From NCBI RefSeq assembly GCF_014192015.1, contig NZ_JACHXJ010000004.1, positions 649,327-713,326 on the forward strand: DNA of 64,000 nucleotides. The letters run 5' to 3'. Each line of letters opens with the position of its first letter. The first letter of the stretch is position 1. The DNA is from Paenibacillus rhizosphaerae. Lineage in GTDB: Bacteria; Bacillota; Bacilli; Paenibacillales; Paenibacillaceae. Positions 8,057 through 16,153 of this stretch are shown piece by piece. The notes under the pieces are model-generated. The model was not told the origin of the DNA. It saw nothing but the letters and a program-made list of their open reading frames with translations, and ran no database searches. Position numbers and translations under genes: made by a program.

Positions 8057-8116
8057 ATCCGCCCAGTCTGAAAAGCGGTCTCTTGCCAGAGGCCATTTTT
8101 CGTGTACTGGGTGGAT
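8057..8116 (+). promoter_or_regulatory. Nested stem-loop in the leader of the MFS exporter gene
   Basis: An 11-base outer stem ATCCGCCCAGT (8057-8067) / ACTGGGTGGAT (8106-8116) encloses a terminator-like hairpin GGTCTCT-TGCC-AGAGGCC (8077-8094) with ATTTTT. The inner hairpin may simply end the ECF transcript. The outer stem is not needed for that and suggests an attenuator. Confidence 0.4.
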
Positions 8117-8168
8117 ATGTTTCGTTATAAGGAAACTTTGTCACAATGGGAGAAAGGATACAAACATC

Positions 8169-9719
8169 GTGAATCGATCTGAACATTTGCCTGGAAAGCA
8201 GAGCCGGAACTGGATTCTGGCCGGAATCCTCGTATCCACGTTCCTGTCGGCCATCGAAGGAACCGTAACGGGACCGGCCGGTCCGGCGATCATCAGCAGC
8301 TTTGGCGGCATGAAGCTTCTCAGCTGGATTTTTACCGCCTACCTGCTGACCATGGCCGTATCCACTCCGATTTTCGGAAAAATCAGCGACTTGTACGGCC
8401 GCAAACCGGTATTTCAAATCGGGTCGCTGCTGTTTGTCCTGGGATCGCTGCTGTGCGGTTTCTCGCAAAGCATGGGACAGCTGATCGCCTTCCGGGCCAT
8501 TCAGGGCATCGGAGCGGGGGCAGTCATTCCGGTCACCTTTACGATTATCGGGGACGTCTACCGGATTGAAGAACGCGCCAAAATCCAGGGACTGATCAGC
8601 TCGGTCTGGGGCATCGCCTCCCTGATCGGGCCGTTAATCGGCGGATACTTTGTTGACTATTTGAATTGGCGCTGGATTTTCGGCTTTAACGTGCCGTTCG
8701 GGCTGCTTTCCATGTGGATGATCGCCCGCCATTTCCACGAGCAGCGGCAGGAGCGTGCCGAAACGCATGTCGATTTTGCGGGTGCCGGAACGTTTACGGT
8801 GGGGATGACGGCACTGCTGTTTGCACTGGCGACCGGCGGGCAGTTTTTTGCCTGGTCTTCGGTGTGGATCGTGCTCTGCATCGTTTTTGCCCTGATTTTC
8901 CTGGCAGCCTTTATCGTGGTGGAAGCCCGGGCGAAGGAGCCGATGCTGCCGCTGAAGCTGTTTAGGATCCGCGACATTTCCGTGTCAACCGTCGCCGCCA
9001 TGCTGACCAGCGCGCTGCTGATCGGCCTCACGACGTATACGCCGCTCTGGATTCAAGGGGTCATGGGGAAAAATGCGACGATGTCCGGGCTGACGATGGC
9101 GCCGATGTCGATCGGCTGGCTGTTCGGCTCCGTAGCGGGGAGCCGGCTCATTCTTACCGCCGGTTCGCGGAAAACGACGCTGATCGGCCTGGCCGGCATT
9201 GTGATTGGGGCTCTCGGATTAGCCTGGATCAGTGAGGGGACGCCGCATTATGTGATTTTGATTTTCACCTTTATCTACGGCCTTGGCTTCGGATATTCCA
9301 ACACGGTATTCACGATTATTGCACAGTCTTCGGTCGGTTACTCGCTTCGCGGCGCGTCGACGGCGCTGAATACCTTTATCCGGTCGCTGGGCCAGACGGT
9401 TGGCGTCGCCGTCTTTGGATCGCTGATCAACTTGACGCTGGCCGGGCGGCTCGCCGATACTCCCGGGCTGGAGCGGGTCAGCCAAGAAGAGGTGAACCAG
9501 CTGTTGACTCCGGAAGGAAGCGCTTCGCTTCCCAAGGAGTTGTGGAGCGAGCTGAGGCATATTCTTGAGGGGAGCCTCCATTCCCTGTATGTCGTGATGG
9601 CTGTCATCGCTGTCGTAAGCCTTCTGATCGTGCTCGGACTGCGAAATACGGTTCCATCGGCCGGTCCGGAGGACGAGAAGGAAGGCGTGCGGAAAGGCCG
9701 AATGGATAAAACCTCATAG
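8169..9719 (+). CDS. MFS drug efflux transporter, DHA2 (14-helix) family
   Basis: 516 residues with about 14 membrane helices. The motif-A loop GKISDLYGRKPV, the RAIQGIGAGA segment and the motif-C region 'GPLIGGYFVDYLNWRW' are typical of EmrB/QacA-type proton-driven multidrug exporters in the cytoplasmic membrane. The GTG at 8169 is chosen because AGAAAGGA lies 10 bases ahead; the upstream in-frame extension from 8028 runs through the leader hairpin. It stands alone between two terminators. Its substrate cannot be inferred. Confidence 0.88.
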   Translation: MNRSEHLPGKQSRNWILAGILVSTFLSAIEGTVTGPAGPAIISSFGGMKLLSWIFTAYLLTMAVSTPIFGKISDLYGRKPVFQIGSLLFVLGSLLCGFSQSMGQLIAFRAIQGIGAGAVIPVTFTIIGDVYRIEERAKIQGLISSVWGIASLIGPLIGGYFVDYLNWRWIFGFNVPFGLLSMWMIARHFHEQRQERAETHVDFAGAGTFTVGMTALLFALATGGQFFAWSSVWIVLCIVFALIFLAAFIVVEARAKEPMLPLKLFRIRDISVSTVAAMLTSALLIGLTTYTPLWIQGVMGKNATMSGLTMAPMSIGWLFGSVAGSRLILTAGSRKTTLIGLAGIVIGALGLAWISEGTPHYVILIFTFIYGLGFGYSNTVFTIIAQSSVGYSLRGASTALNTFIRSLGQTVGVAVFGSLINLTLAGRLADTPGLERVSQEEVNQLLTPEGSASLPKELWSELRHILEGSLHSLYVVMAVIAVVSLLIVLGLRNTVPSAGPEDEKEGVRKGRMDKTS

Positions 9720-9734
9720 CGATGCTGCCGCAGC

Positions 9735-9768
9735 AAGGATTCTTCGATGTCCGGAGAATCCTTGTTTT
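9735..9768 (+). terminator. Intrinsic terminator of the MFS gene
   Basis: AAGGATTCT / AGAATCCTT hairpin followed by GTTTTTG. Confidence 0.8.
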
Positions 9769-9887
9769 TGTATGTGAACAAGTCGTCCACAGGAGAACTC
9801 GGGGGACACGAATACCGTAACACCGTCATTGTTCCAGCCGTTCTTTTCTAGTAAGATAATGGAAAAATCTGATGGGGGGATGCGGCA

Positions 9888-10901
9888 GTGATTCAATATC
9901 CGCGAATGGAAAAAGGGGCTGTCGTCGGTGTGACGGCTCCCTCCTCGGGCGTAGAGCCCGGTCTGCACGACATGTTCCGTACGGCCGTCAGCCGTATGGA
10001 GGAGAGGGGCTATCGTGTACGCGTCGGCGAGACGGTCTGGACGCAGCACAAGGCCAAGTCCGCCCCGGCCAAGGTCCGTGCCGAGGAGCTGAACGAGATG
10101 CTCGGGGATCCCCGAATCGGTGCGATCATTCCTCCGTGGGGCGGGGAACTGCTTATCGAGATATTGGATCGGGTGGACTTTGACCGCATGCCGCGGAAAT
10201 GGATTCTCGGCTATTCGGACCTCAGCGTTCTTCTTCTCGCCATCACTTTGAAGACCGGAATCGCCACCGCTCACGGGCTCAATTTCGTCGATCTGCGGGG
10301 AACGGATTCGGATGATACCTCGGCCATGTGGGAGGCCGTGCTGACGGCCAAGCCGGGCGATCGGATTGCGCAGCAGGCATCGGCCAATTACCAAAAGGAG
10401 TGGCGGCACGACGATCCGAGTCCGTGCGTCTTCCATCTGACGGAGCCGACGGTGTGGAAGACCGTTTCAGGCGGGCCGGAGTCGCTTCAGGGCCGGCTGC
10501 TCGGGGGATGCGTCGACATCATCCGCCATTTGATCGGCACGCCTTACGGGGACGTGGGAGCATTCCGGAAGTGCCATATTCCGGGCGAACCCCTCCTCTG
10601 GTATTTGGAGAATTGCGAGCTGAACACGGCCGATTTGCGCAGGTCCCTCGTACAGATGAAGTATGCCGGCTGGTTCGAAGGCTGCTCCGGGCTGATGTTC
10701 GGCCGGAGTGCGGCCAACCGTCCAATGGAAGGATACACGGTGGAGGATGTATACCAGGAGCTGTCGGAAGAACTGGGCGTACCGGTCATTTACGATATCG
10801 ACTGCGGTCACGTGCCGCCGCAAATGACGCTGGTGAACGGCGCTTATGCCGAAGTGAAGGCGGATGGCGGCGGCGGAACGCTGGTCCAGTTTTTTAAATA
10901 A
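9888..10901 (+). CDS. LD-carboxypeptidase, S66 family (MccF-like)
   Basis: 337 residues. The S66 serine peptidase pattern is present: 'VGVTAPSSGVEP' at the N-terminus, 'AIIPPWGGELLIEILDRVD', and the nucleophile region LGYSDLSVLL, with late Glu/His residues (e.g. 'NCELNTADLRR', 'DIDCGHVPPQMTL'). Family members cleave L,D-bonds in murein tetrapeptides or, as MccF, inactivate microcin-C-type nucleotide peptides. The length and the PWGG motif fit either. GTG start behind GATGGGGGGA. Monocistronic. Confidence 0.87.
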   Translation: MIQYPRMEKGAVVGVTAPSSGVEPGLHDMFRTAVSRMEERGYRVRVGETVWTQHKAKSAPAKVRAEELNEMLGDPRIGAIIPPWGGELLIEILDRVDFDRMPRKWILGYSDLSVLLLAITLKTGIATAHGLNFVDLRGTDSDDTSAMWEAVLTAKPGDRIAQQASANYQKEWRHDDPSPCVFHLTEPTVWKTVSGGPESLQGRLLGGCVDIIRHLIGTPYGDVGAFRKCHIPGEPLLWYLENCELNTADLRRSLVQMKYAGWFEGCSGLMFGRSAANRPMEGYTVEDVYQELSEELGVPVIYDIDCGHVPPQMTLVNGAYAEVKADGGGGTLVQFFK

Positions 10902-11083
10902 GCCCGCCGGCTGCGGACGGATTTCAGTCCCGGGAAGTATGGATTATCGGATGAACTTTTCATATAGTTAAATGATGATGCAGGGTCGGGACGCAAGCCG
11001 TTCCGATCCATATGGTTTTGGTGGCCTTTGTTGATATACATGACGCTAGGGCTGAAACGGATTATTTTTGCTGGAGGTGGATC

Positions 11084-11794
11084 ATGAAGCCTTTGCTGCC
11101 TGTGCTCGATGTGCATATCGAGGAAGCGGGGTATGAGGAAGGACAGCCGCGCATTTGGGACGTTTCCTTTCAAGTGGCGCCCGGCGAGCTTCTGGGTGTC
11201 ATCGGCCCGAACGGTGCCGGAAAAAGCACGACGCTGAAGACGCTGCTCGGTCTGCTGAAGTACTCCAAGGCGTCCGTAACGATTGGAGGGGAAAGCGGGC
11301 GGTATGCCTATATCCCTGAGCAGCCGGTATTTTACGACGACTTGACGCTCTGGGAACATCTCGATTTGGCTGCGGCCGCCTATGAACTGGATTACGATGC
11401 TTTTGTACGCCATGCGGAGGAGCTGCTGGCCCAGTTCGGCATGAGCGGGGTGAAGCATCAGCTCCCGGCGGGTTTTTCCAAAGGGATGAAGCAGAAAATG
11501 ATGCTGATGCTCGGATTTCTCGCGGAACCCGATATTTATATCGTGGACGAGCCCTTCATCGGCCTGGATCCGCGGGCGACCAAGGATTTCCTGCGGCTCC
11601 TGGAAGAGGAGCGGGGGAGGGGCGCCGGGGTGCTGATGTCCACCCATGTACTGGATACGGCCGAGCGGATCTGCGATGCGTTCGTTATGATCTCCGGCGG
11701 GCAAATGGTGGCCAGGGGGGATTTGACGGATATCCGCAGGACGGCCGGGCTGCCGGACGCTTCGCTGTTTGACTGCTTTGATGCCCTGACCTGA
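11084..11794 (+). CDS. ecsA: ABC transporter ATP-binding protein EcsA
   Basis: 236 residues with one ABC ATPase domain: Walker A GPNGAGKST, a signature degenerate in the EcsA manner (SKGMKQKMMLMLGF), Walker B IYIVDEPFIGLD and an H-loop in MSTHVLD. EcsA/EcsB in Bacillus affect protein secretion, intramembrane proteolysis by RasP and competence. The start at 11084 has GGAGGTGG ahead. The partner permease gene follows after 93 bases. Confidence 0.88.
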   Translation: MKPLLPVLDVHIEEAGYEEGQPRIWDVSFQVAPGELLGVIGPNGAGKSTTLKTLLGLLKYSKASVTIGGESGRYAYIPEQPVFYDDLTLWEHLDLAAAAYELDYDAFVRHAEELLAQFGMSGVKHQLPAGFSKGMKQKMMLMLGFLAEPDIYIVDEPFIGLDPRATKDFLRLLEEERGRGAGVLMSTHVLDTAERICDAFVMISGGQMVARGDLTDIRRTAGLPDASLFDCFDALT

Positions 11795-11887
11795 GGCCGG
11801 ATACTTCGATGAGCCCAATTTTGGGGCGGAACGAGAAGGCCGGGAGTTTCTTCGCAGACAGGCCGGCTCTATGGAAAGGAGATCAAC

Positions 11888-13153
11888 ATGGCGGATTCAA
11901 GCGATACCGGTTATGCCTACCCAACCCCTGGGAGATTGTTCTGGCATCGGCTCCGGACCCACTGGAAGGAAACCATGGCCGTCATCCGGTCGGTGGCGGA
12001 TTGGACGGTGCTCCTGTATATGCTGATTCCGGGCGCGCTGCTGGGGGGGAGGCTGTATTACGGTTTATGGAAGGAGCCGCTCCCGCAGTGGAGCAGCCAT
12101 ATGATATTCGGCGTTATTCCTGTATTTCTGTTATTGTGGCTATCGGCGGGCAAAATGTTCCTCATGGTCCGCGAGGCCGATGTCCTCTTCATTCATCAGC
12201 GTGTACGGTGGCTTCGCGGGCTGATGCTGAGGGGAGGCATTTACAGCATGATCGCCACAGCCCTGAAGGCGGGAGGGGGCTTTCTGCTGGTGCTTCCCTT
12301 TATGGTCCGCAGGTATGGGATCAGCCTGGATGCTGCCGGTTGGTGGCTGCTTTTCACGGTGACAGCCGGCGGCCTGATGGTCTGGCTGAAGCATTTTGCT
12401 CGGATCCGGGCTCACGGCTGGCGGAGATGGCTGCTGTACCTGCCCATGGCAGTGCTTCCGGCCGCAGCATACGTCGTGTTGTCGGTATGGTGGATAGACA
12501 GCCCGTCCTGGCTGACTGCCGCTTCCACCCTGCTTGCGGTGATCAACGTGCTGCTGCTTCAGGTGCGGATGAGGATTCGCGGAACATTTACGAACGATCT
12601 CCAGGAAGAGCTGGTTCAGCGGACCAAGCTGACCGGACTCGTGCTGAGCAGCGCCTTGGACAAGCCGCGGAAAATTCGCAGCAGCCCGTGGATCTTCCGC
12701 AGGTCCCAGCGTCTTTTCCGGTCGAAAACGCCGGTCCATCGTCTGGCCGGGGCATGCGTAAAGGCATATGTGCGCCAGACGAAGCAGCTTAAAGGATATG
12801 CGCAGGTCTTGTCGCTCAGTGCGGCCATCCTGTTGACGCTGCCTCCCGGGGTGAAGATCCTGGTGTACGCTGCGCTTCACCTGCTGCTGGCTTACTGGCT
12901 GTATTTGAACACAGTGGCCTTTATGAAGGAAGGTTTTGTAACCATGCTCCCTTGGGCGGACGAGGTGAAGCTGGGCTCCATGAAGAAGGCCGTGCGGATG
13001 CTGCTTGCGCCATATGCGCTCGTGACGTCAGGGCTGCTGCTGTTCTCACTGCTGCCGGTCTGGACGGCTGTGATCGCACTGATCCCGCTGGCGCTCGCCA
13101 CTGTTTGGATCACGGTAACCCTGCTTCAGCTGATGATGGTGAGGAAAATATAA
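11888..13153 (+). CDS. ecsB: ABC transporter permease EcsB
   Basis: 421 residues with about ten hydrophobic segments in three clusters (near 35-60, 75-180 and 290-415). The central cytoplasmic stretch is basic ('LDKPRKIRSSPWIFRRSQRLFRSKTP'), as in EcsB. It forms the membrane part of the EcsAB exporter with the upstream ATPase. Ribosome binding site AAAGGAGA. The stop codon sits immediately before the first copy of the dispersed repeat. Confidence 0.87.
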   Translation: MADSSDTGYAYPTPGRLFWHRLRTHWKETMAVIRSVADWTVLLYMLIPGALLGGRLYYGLWKEPLPQWSSHMIFGVIPVFLLLWLSAGKMFLMVREADVLFIHQRVRWLRGLMLRGGIYSMIATALKAGGGFLLVLPFMVRRYGISLDAAGWWLLFTVTAGGLMVWLKHFARIRAHGWRRWLLYLPMAVLPAAAYVVLSVWWIDSPSWLTAASTLLAVINVLLLQVRMRIRGTFTNDLQEELVQRTKLTGLVLSSALDKPRKIRSSPWIFRRSQRLFRSKTPVHRLAGACVKAYVRQTKQLKGYAQVLSLSAAILLTLPPGVKILVYAALHLLLAYWLYLNTVAFMKEGFVTMLPWADEVKLGSMKKAVRMLLAPYALVTSGLLLFSLLPVWTAVIALIPLALATVWITVTLLQLMMVRKI

Positions 13154-13216
13154 ATGTTTATCGAAGTACATTCATCGAAGACAGACCGCGTTTAGCGGAA
13201 AATTATCTTGCGAGCG
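13154..13216. repeat. Dispersed intergenic repeat, copy 1 (partial)
   Basis: It shares the blocks ATCGAAGTACATTCAT-GAA, GACAGACCGCG-TTTAGC and CTTGCGA with copies at 13245-13346 and 39437-39545 (the last in opposite orientation). The hairpin half of the element is missing or degenerate here. It begins directly after the ecsB stop codon. Confidence 0.65.
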
Positions 13217-13244
13217 AGATCCTCGAAGCAAATATTTTAAAATA

Positions 13245-13346
13245 AATCGACGTACATTCATAGAATACAAACCGCATTTATCTGAAGTTTTTACTTGCGA
13301 TTATAGAATGGTTCAGGTCTGCTCAAAATTTATACATTCTATAATC
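13245..13346. repeat. Dispersed intergenic repeat, copy 2
   Basis: ATCGACGTACATTCATAG, ACCGCATTTATCTGAAG and TTTTTACTTGCGATTATAG are followed by a hairpin bounded by TTATAGAAT and ATTCTATAA. It aligns almost throughout with the reverse complement of 39437-39545 and, in its first half, with copy 1. Confidence 0.75.
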
Positions 13347-13383
13347 AAAAAAAACGCCGGATCTTAGATCCAGGCGTTTTTTT
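13347..13383. terminator. Bidirectional terminator between ecsB and the nitronate monooxygenase gene
   Basis: A run of eight A, then ACGCC-GGATC / GATCC-AGGCGT, then seven T. It serves both converging genes. Confidence 0.85.
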
Positions 13384-13438
13384 GATAGGAAAGCACCACG
13401 TCCATCATTGCACCACAATCGCGTTATTCGGGATAGAG

Positions 13439-14518
13439 CTAAGACTTCAATATTTCGAGCGCCTGCCGGACGGTTTCCTCCACGATGTCTGCGGCGCTCT
13501 GGCCCGTCTTCAGCATTCTTGTCGCCTGCCCGGCCCATAGCGACATGTAGCCGGCTTGATTCTGCCGGGCGGCCGCGTTACGAATATCCCGGGTCGCCGT
13601 GTTCTGCGTCGGGAACGGGAGCGGCTCCATGCCGCTCTGGTTCCACTCCCGGACGAAGGCGTTGGCGATGCCCCGGGCGGGCCGGCCCGAGAAGGCCTTG
13701 GTCAGCACCGTGCTCTCTTCGGTGCTGGCAAGCAGCGCCGCCTGATAGGCGGGATGCGCACCGGACTCAGTCGCCGTCAGGAAGCGGGTGCCCATTTGGA
13801 CCGCCTGCGCCCCCAGAACCATGGCGGCGACCATGCCGCGTCCGTCCATGATGCCGCCGGCGGCGATGACCGGGATGGACACCCGGTCGGCAATCTGCGG
13901 CACGAGGGCGAAGGTACCGATGTTCGCCCCCATGGGGTGAGCATCGACGTTGAACGTGCCGCGGTGGCCGCCGGCCTCGCTTCCCTGCGCGACGACCGCA
14001 TCACAGCCGGCACGCTCGGCTTCCAGCGCCTCCTCCACGGTGGTCGCCATGGCGACCACCTTCATGCCTGCCGACTTGGCCAGCTCCATTTGCCGCGGGG
14101 ACAGCACGCCAAAGGCGGTGCTGATCACGGGAACGCCGGCTTCGAGCACTTCGGCAAACTGCCGCTCCAATTGATCCGGCGTTTGGACCGCCTGGGGCGG
14201 GGCCGGCGGCAATCCCAGGCCGTCCCGGATGGAATCGAGGACACGCTGGACCTCGGTGGTCCGGCGATTGTCGTCTTCCATCGGGACGGTGAACAGATTG
14301 ACCGCAAACGGGGCGGATGTCCGCCCGCGGACATCCGCGATCGCTGTGCGGATCGCCGCAGGCTCCATATAGGCCGCACCCAGCGTGCCGAGACCGCCGG
14401 CATTCGATACGGCGGCCACAAGTTCAGGCGTCGTAGGGCCGCCAGCCATACCCGCCTGGAAAATAGGGTAACGAATGCCGAATTGCCGGCAAAGATCATT
14501 GTTCAGTTCCATCCTCAT
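13439..14518 (-). CDS. Nitronate monooxygenase (NPD family)
   Basis: 359 residues, an FMN-dependent TIM-barrel enzyme. Motifs seen include the N-terminal 'RYPIFQAGMAGGPTTPELVAA', the phosphate-binding and substrate region 'AVVAQGSEAGGHRGT', and 'VIAAGGIMDGRGMVAAMVLGAQAVQMGTRF'. It oxidises toxic propionate-3-nitronate or other alkyl nitronates to the aldehyde. The start at 14518 has GAGGTG six bases ahead. The gene is 24 bases downstream of the flavoprotein gene (14543-15805) on the same strand, so the two form an operon ending at the terminator at 13347. Confidence 0.88.
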   Translation of the reverse strand: MRMELNNDLCRQFGIRYPIFQAGMAGGPTTPELVAAVSNAGGLGTLGAAYMEPAAIRTAIADVRGRTSAPFAVNLFTVPMEDDNRRTTEVQRVLDSIRDGLGLPPAPPQAVQTPDQLERQFAEVLEAGVPVISTAFGVLSPRQMELAKSAGMKVVAMATTVEEALEAERAGCDAVVAQGSEAGGHRGTFNVDAHPMGANIGTFALVPQIADRVSIPVIAAGGIMDGRGMVAAMVLGAQAVQMGTRFLTATESGAHPAYQAALLASTEESTVLTKAFSGRPARGIANAFVREWNQSGMEPLPFPTQNTATRDIRNAAARQNQAGYMSLWAGQATRMLKTGQSAADIVEETVRQALEILKS

Positions 14519-14542
14519 ACCGATCACCTCGAAATTGGATTG

Positions 14543-15805
14543 TTAATGGTATCCCGCCGCATGCATGCCGGCGGTATAACCGGTCGAGAAGGCGGCCGTA
14601 ATGTTGTAGCCGCCGGTGTATCCGTGAATGTCCAGCACTTCGCCGCAGAAAAACAGCCCCGGCATCAGCTTCGATTCCATCGTCTTCGGGTTGATCTCCT
14701 TCAGGTTGACGCCTCCGCCGGTGACAAACGCCTCTTCGATTGATTTGGTGCCGACTGCGCGGAACCGGAACTGCTTCAGGCAGGCGACAAAATCCCCCCA
14801 CTGCTGCTTGGGCAGATGGGCGTAGGTGGCGTCCCCGTCCAACTGGGATAGTTCGAACAGCAGCGGAAGCATCCGCTCCGGAACTTGACCTTTGAGCACG
14901 TTACGGATCGCCTTTTTCGGCTCGGACGCGAGCTTGTCCCTCAGCAGCTTGTCGAGCGACGAAACGTCCAGATCCGGGAAAAGGTCGATGGCCATTTCGA
15001 CGTCCGGCGTATGAAACTTATTTTTGACCTGCCGCAGAAATTGGCTGCATCGCAGGGCGATCGGACCGGATACGCCGAAATGGGTAAAGATCATATCCCC
15101 GCGGTGCCCGATCACCTTTTTTCCTTTGGGATTCCATACGGAGAGCTCCACGTCCCGCAGCGAGAGCCCCTGAAGCTCTTTGGATTGGATCCACTTTTCA
15201 TGGGAAACGATAGGGACTTCGGTGGGGTGCAGCTCGGTAATCGTGTGGCCGGCGGCCTCTGCCCAAGGGTACCCGTCGCCGGTGGAGCCGGTATGGGGCA
15301 CGGATTTACCGCCGGTGGCGACAATAACGCTGGGGGCTCTGTAAATATGCCCGGACTTCAGACGCACGCCTGCCGTTTTCCCATCCTCATAGAGGACCTC
15401 CGCAATCGGGCTGTCCGTTTTGATCTCCACGCCGAGCCGCTTCACCTCCTGAATGAGAGCGCCCACGACGCTGGCGGCCTTGTCGGATACCGGAAACATC
15501 CGCCCGTTGTCCTCTTCCTTCAAGGCAATGCCGAGCCCTTCAAAAAAGTTCATAATATCCCGGTTGTTAAAATGCTGGAACGCGCTGTACAAAAAGCGGC
15601 CGTTACCCGGGATATGGGCGATCAGCTCATCGGTTTCTTTGGCATTGGTTACGTTGCAGCGTCCGCCTCCGGAAATTCCGAGTTTGCGTCCCAGTTTATT
15701 TCCTTTGTCCAAAAGCAGGACAGATGCCCCATGCCTGGCGGCCGAGACACATGCCATTAGACCCGCGGATCCGCCTCCGGCAACAATTACATCATATCGA
15801 TTCAC
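14543..15805 (-). CDS. HI0933/YhiN-family flavoprotein (YtfP-like)
   Basis: 420 residues. It has an N-terminal Rossmann FAD-binding motif (VIVAGGGSAGLMA), 'GRKLGISGGGRCNVTN', which is diagnostic of the HI0933/YhiN family, an internal insertion domain, and the C-terminal FAD contact 'GLFFCGEVLDIHGYTGGYN'. These are cytoplasmic FAD/NAD(P)-dependent oxidoreductases of unknown substrate (B. subtilis YtfP). Its stop lies 24 bases before the nitronate monooxygenase start, suggesting co-transcription. Confidence 0.88.
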   Translation of the reverse strand: MNRYDVIVAGGGSAGLMACVSAARHGASVLLLDKGNKLGRKLGISGGGRCNVTNAKETDELIAHIPGNGRFLYSAFQHFNNRDIMNFFEGLGIALKEEDNGRMFPVSDKAASVVGALIQEVKRLGVEIKTDSPIAEVLYEDGKTAGVRLKSGHIYRAPSVIVATGGKSVPHTGSTGDGYPWAEAAGHTITELHPTEVPIVSHEKWIQSKELQGLSLRDVELSVWNPKGKKVIGHRGDMIFTHFGVSGPIALRCSQFLRQVKNKFHTPDVEMAIDLFPDLDVSSLDKLLRDKLASEPKKAIRNVLKGQVPERMLPLLFELSQLDGDATYAHLPKQQWGDFVACLKQFRFRAVGTKSIEEAFVTGGGVNLKEINPKTMESKLMPGLFFCGEVLDIHGYTGGYNITAAFSTGYTAGMHAAGYH

Positions 15806-16153
15806 TGGTTAATCTCCTTTATTTTTACGACAGTCTGTTTTTCTGTTTCGTGTGTCCTTTTTTAGGATATATCAGGATATATTGTAATATCGTGTTGGCT
15901 GTGATTTAATCAAAAGGAAATCGTCTTTCATAAAACAGCGGTACATCTTCCTATTCCTTGTAGTCCGTTACACCTGTAATGAATCGCTATTGTTTTTATG
16001 CCGATCTCCTGGGTGTTGACAAGCTCGAGAGACCGATACGGCAAAAACTTTAGCTGGCGCTTATACTTCACTCGAACGGCAGGAAGAACCAGCTGCAATC
16101 ACTAAAGATTCGTATTGGGAACTACACATACCTGCCCTGGCGGGGAGGAGGGA
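15806..16153. other. Intergenic region between divergent genes
   Basis: 348 bases without a supported gene. It should contain promoters for the flavoprotein operon (-) and the sensor kinase (+). TTGACA at 16017-16022 on the plus strand is the best -35 match, but no good -10 follows at 17 bases. The first 100 bases are AT-rich with no evident hairpin. Confidence 0.4.

Noticed and set aside
11809..12792. A 327-codon plus-strand frame overlapping ecsB
   Set aside because: It is out of frame with the membrane-protein reading frame, has no ribosome binding site and no recognisable domain. EcsB in the other frame explains the sequence.
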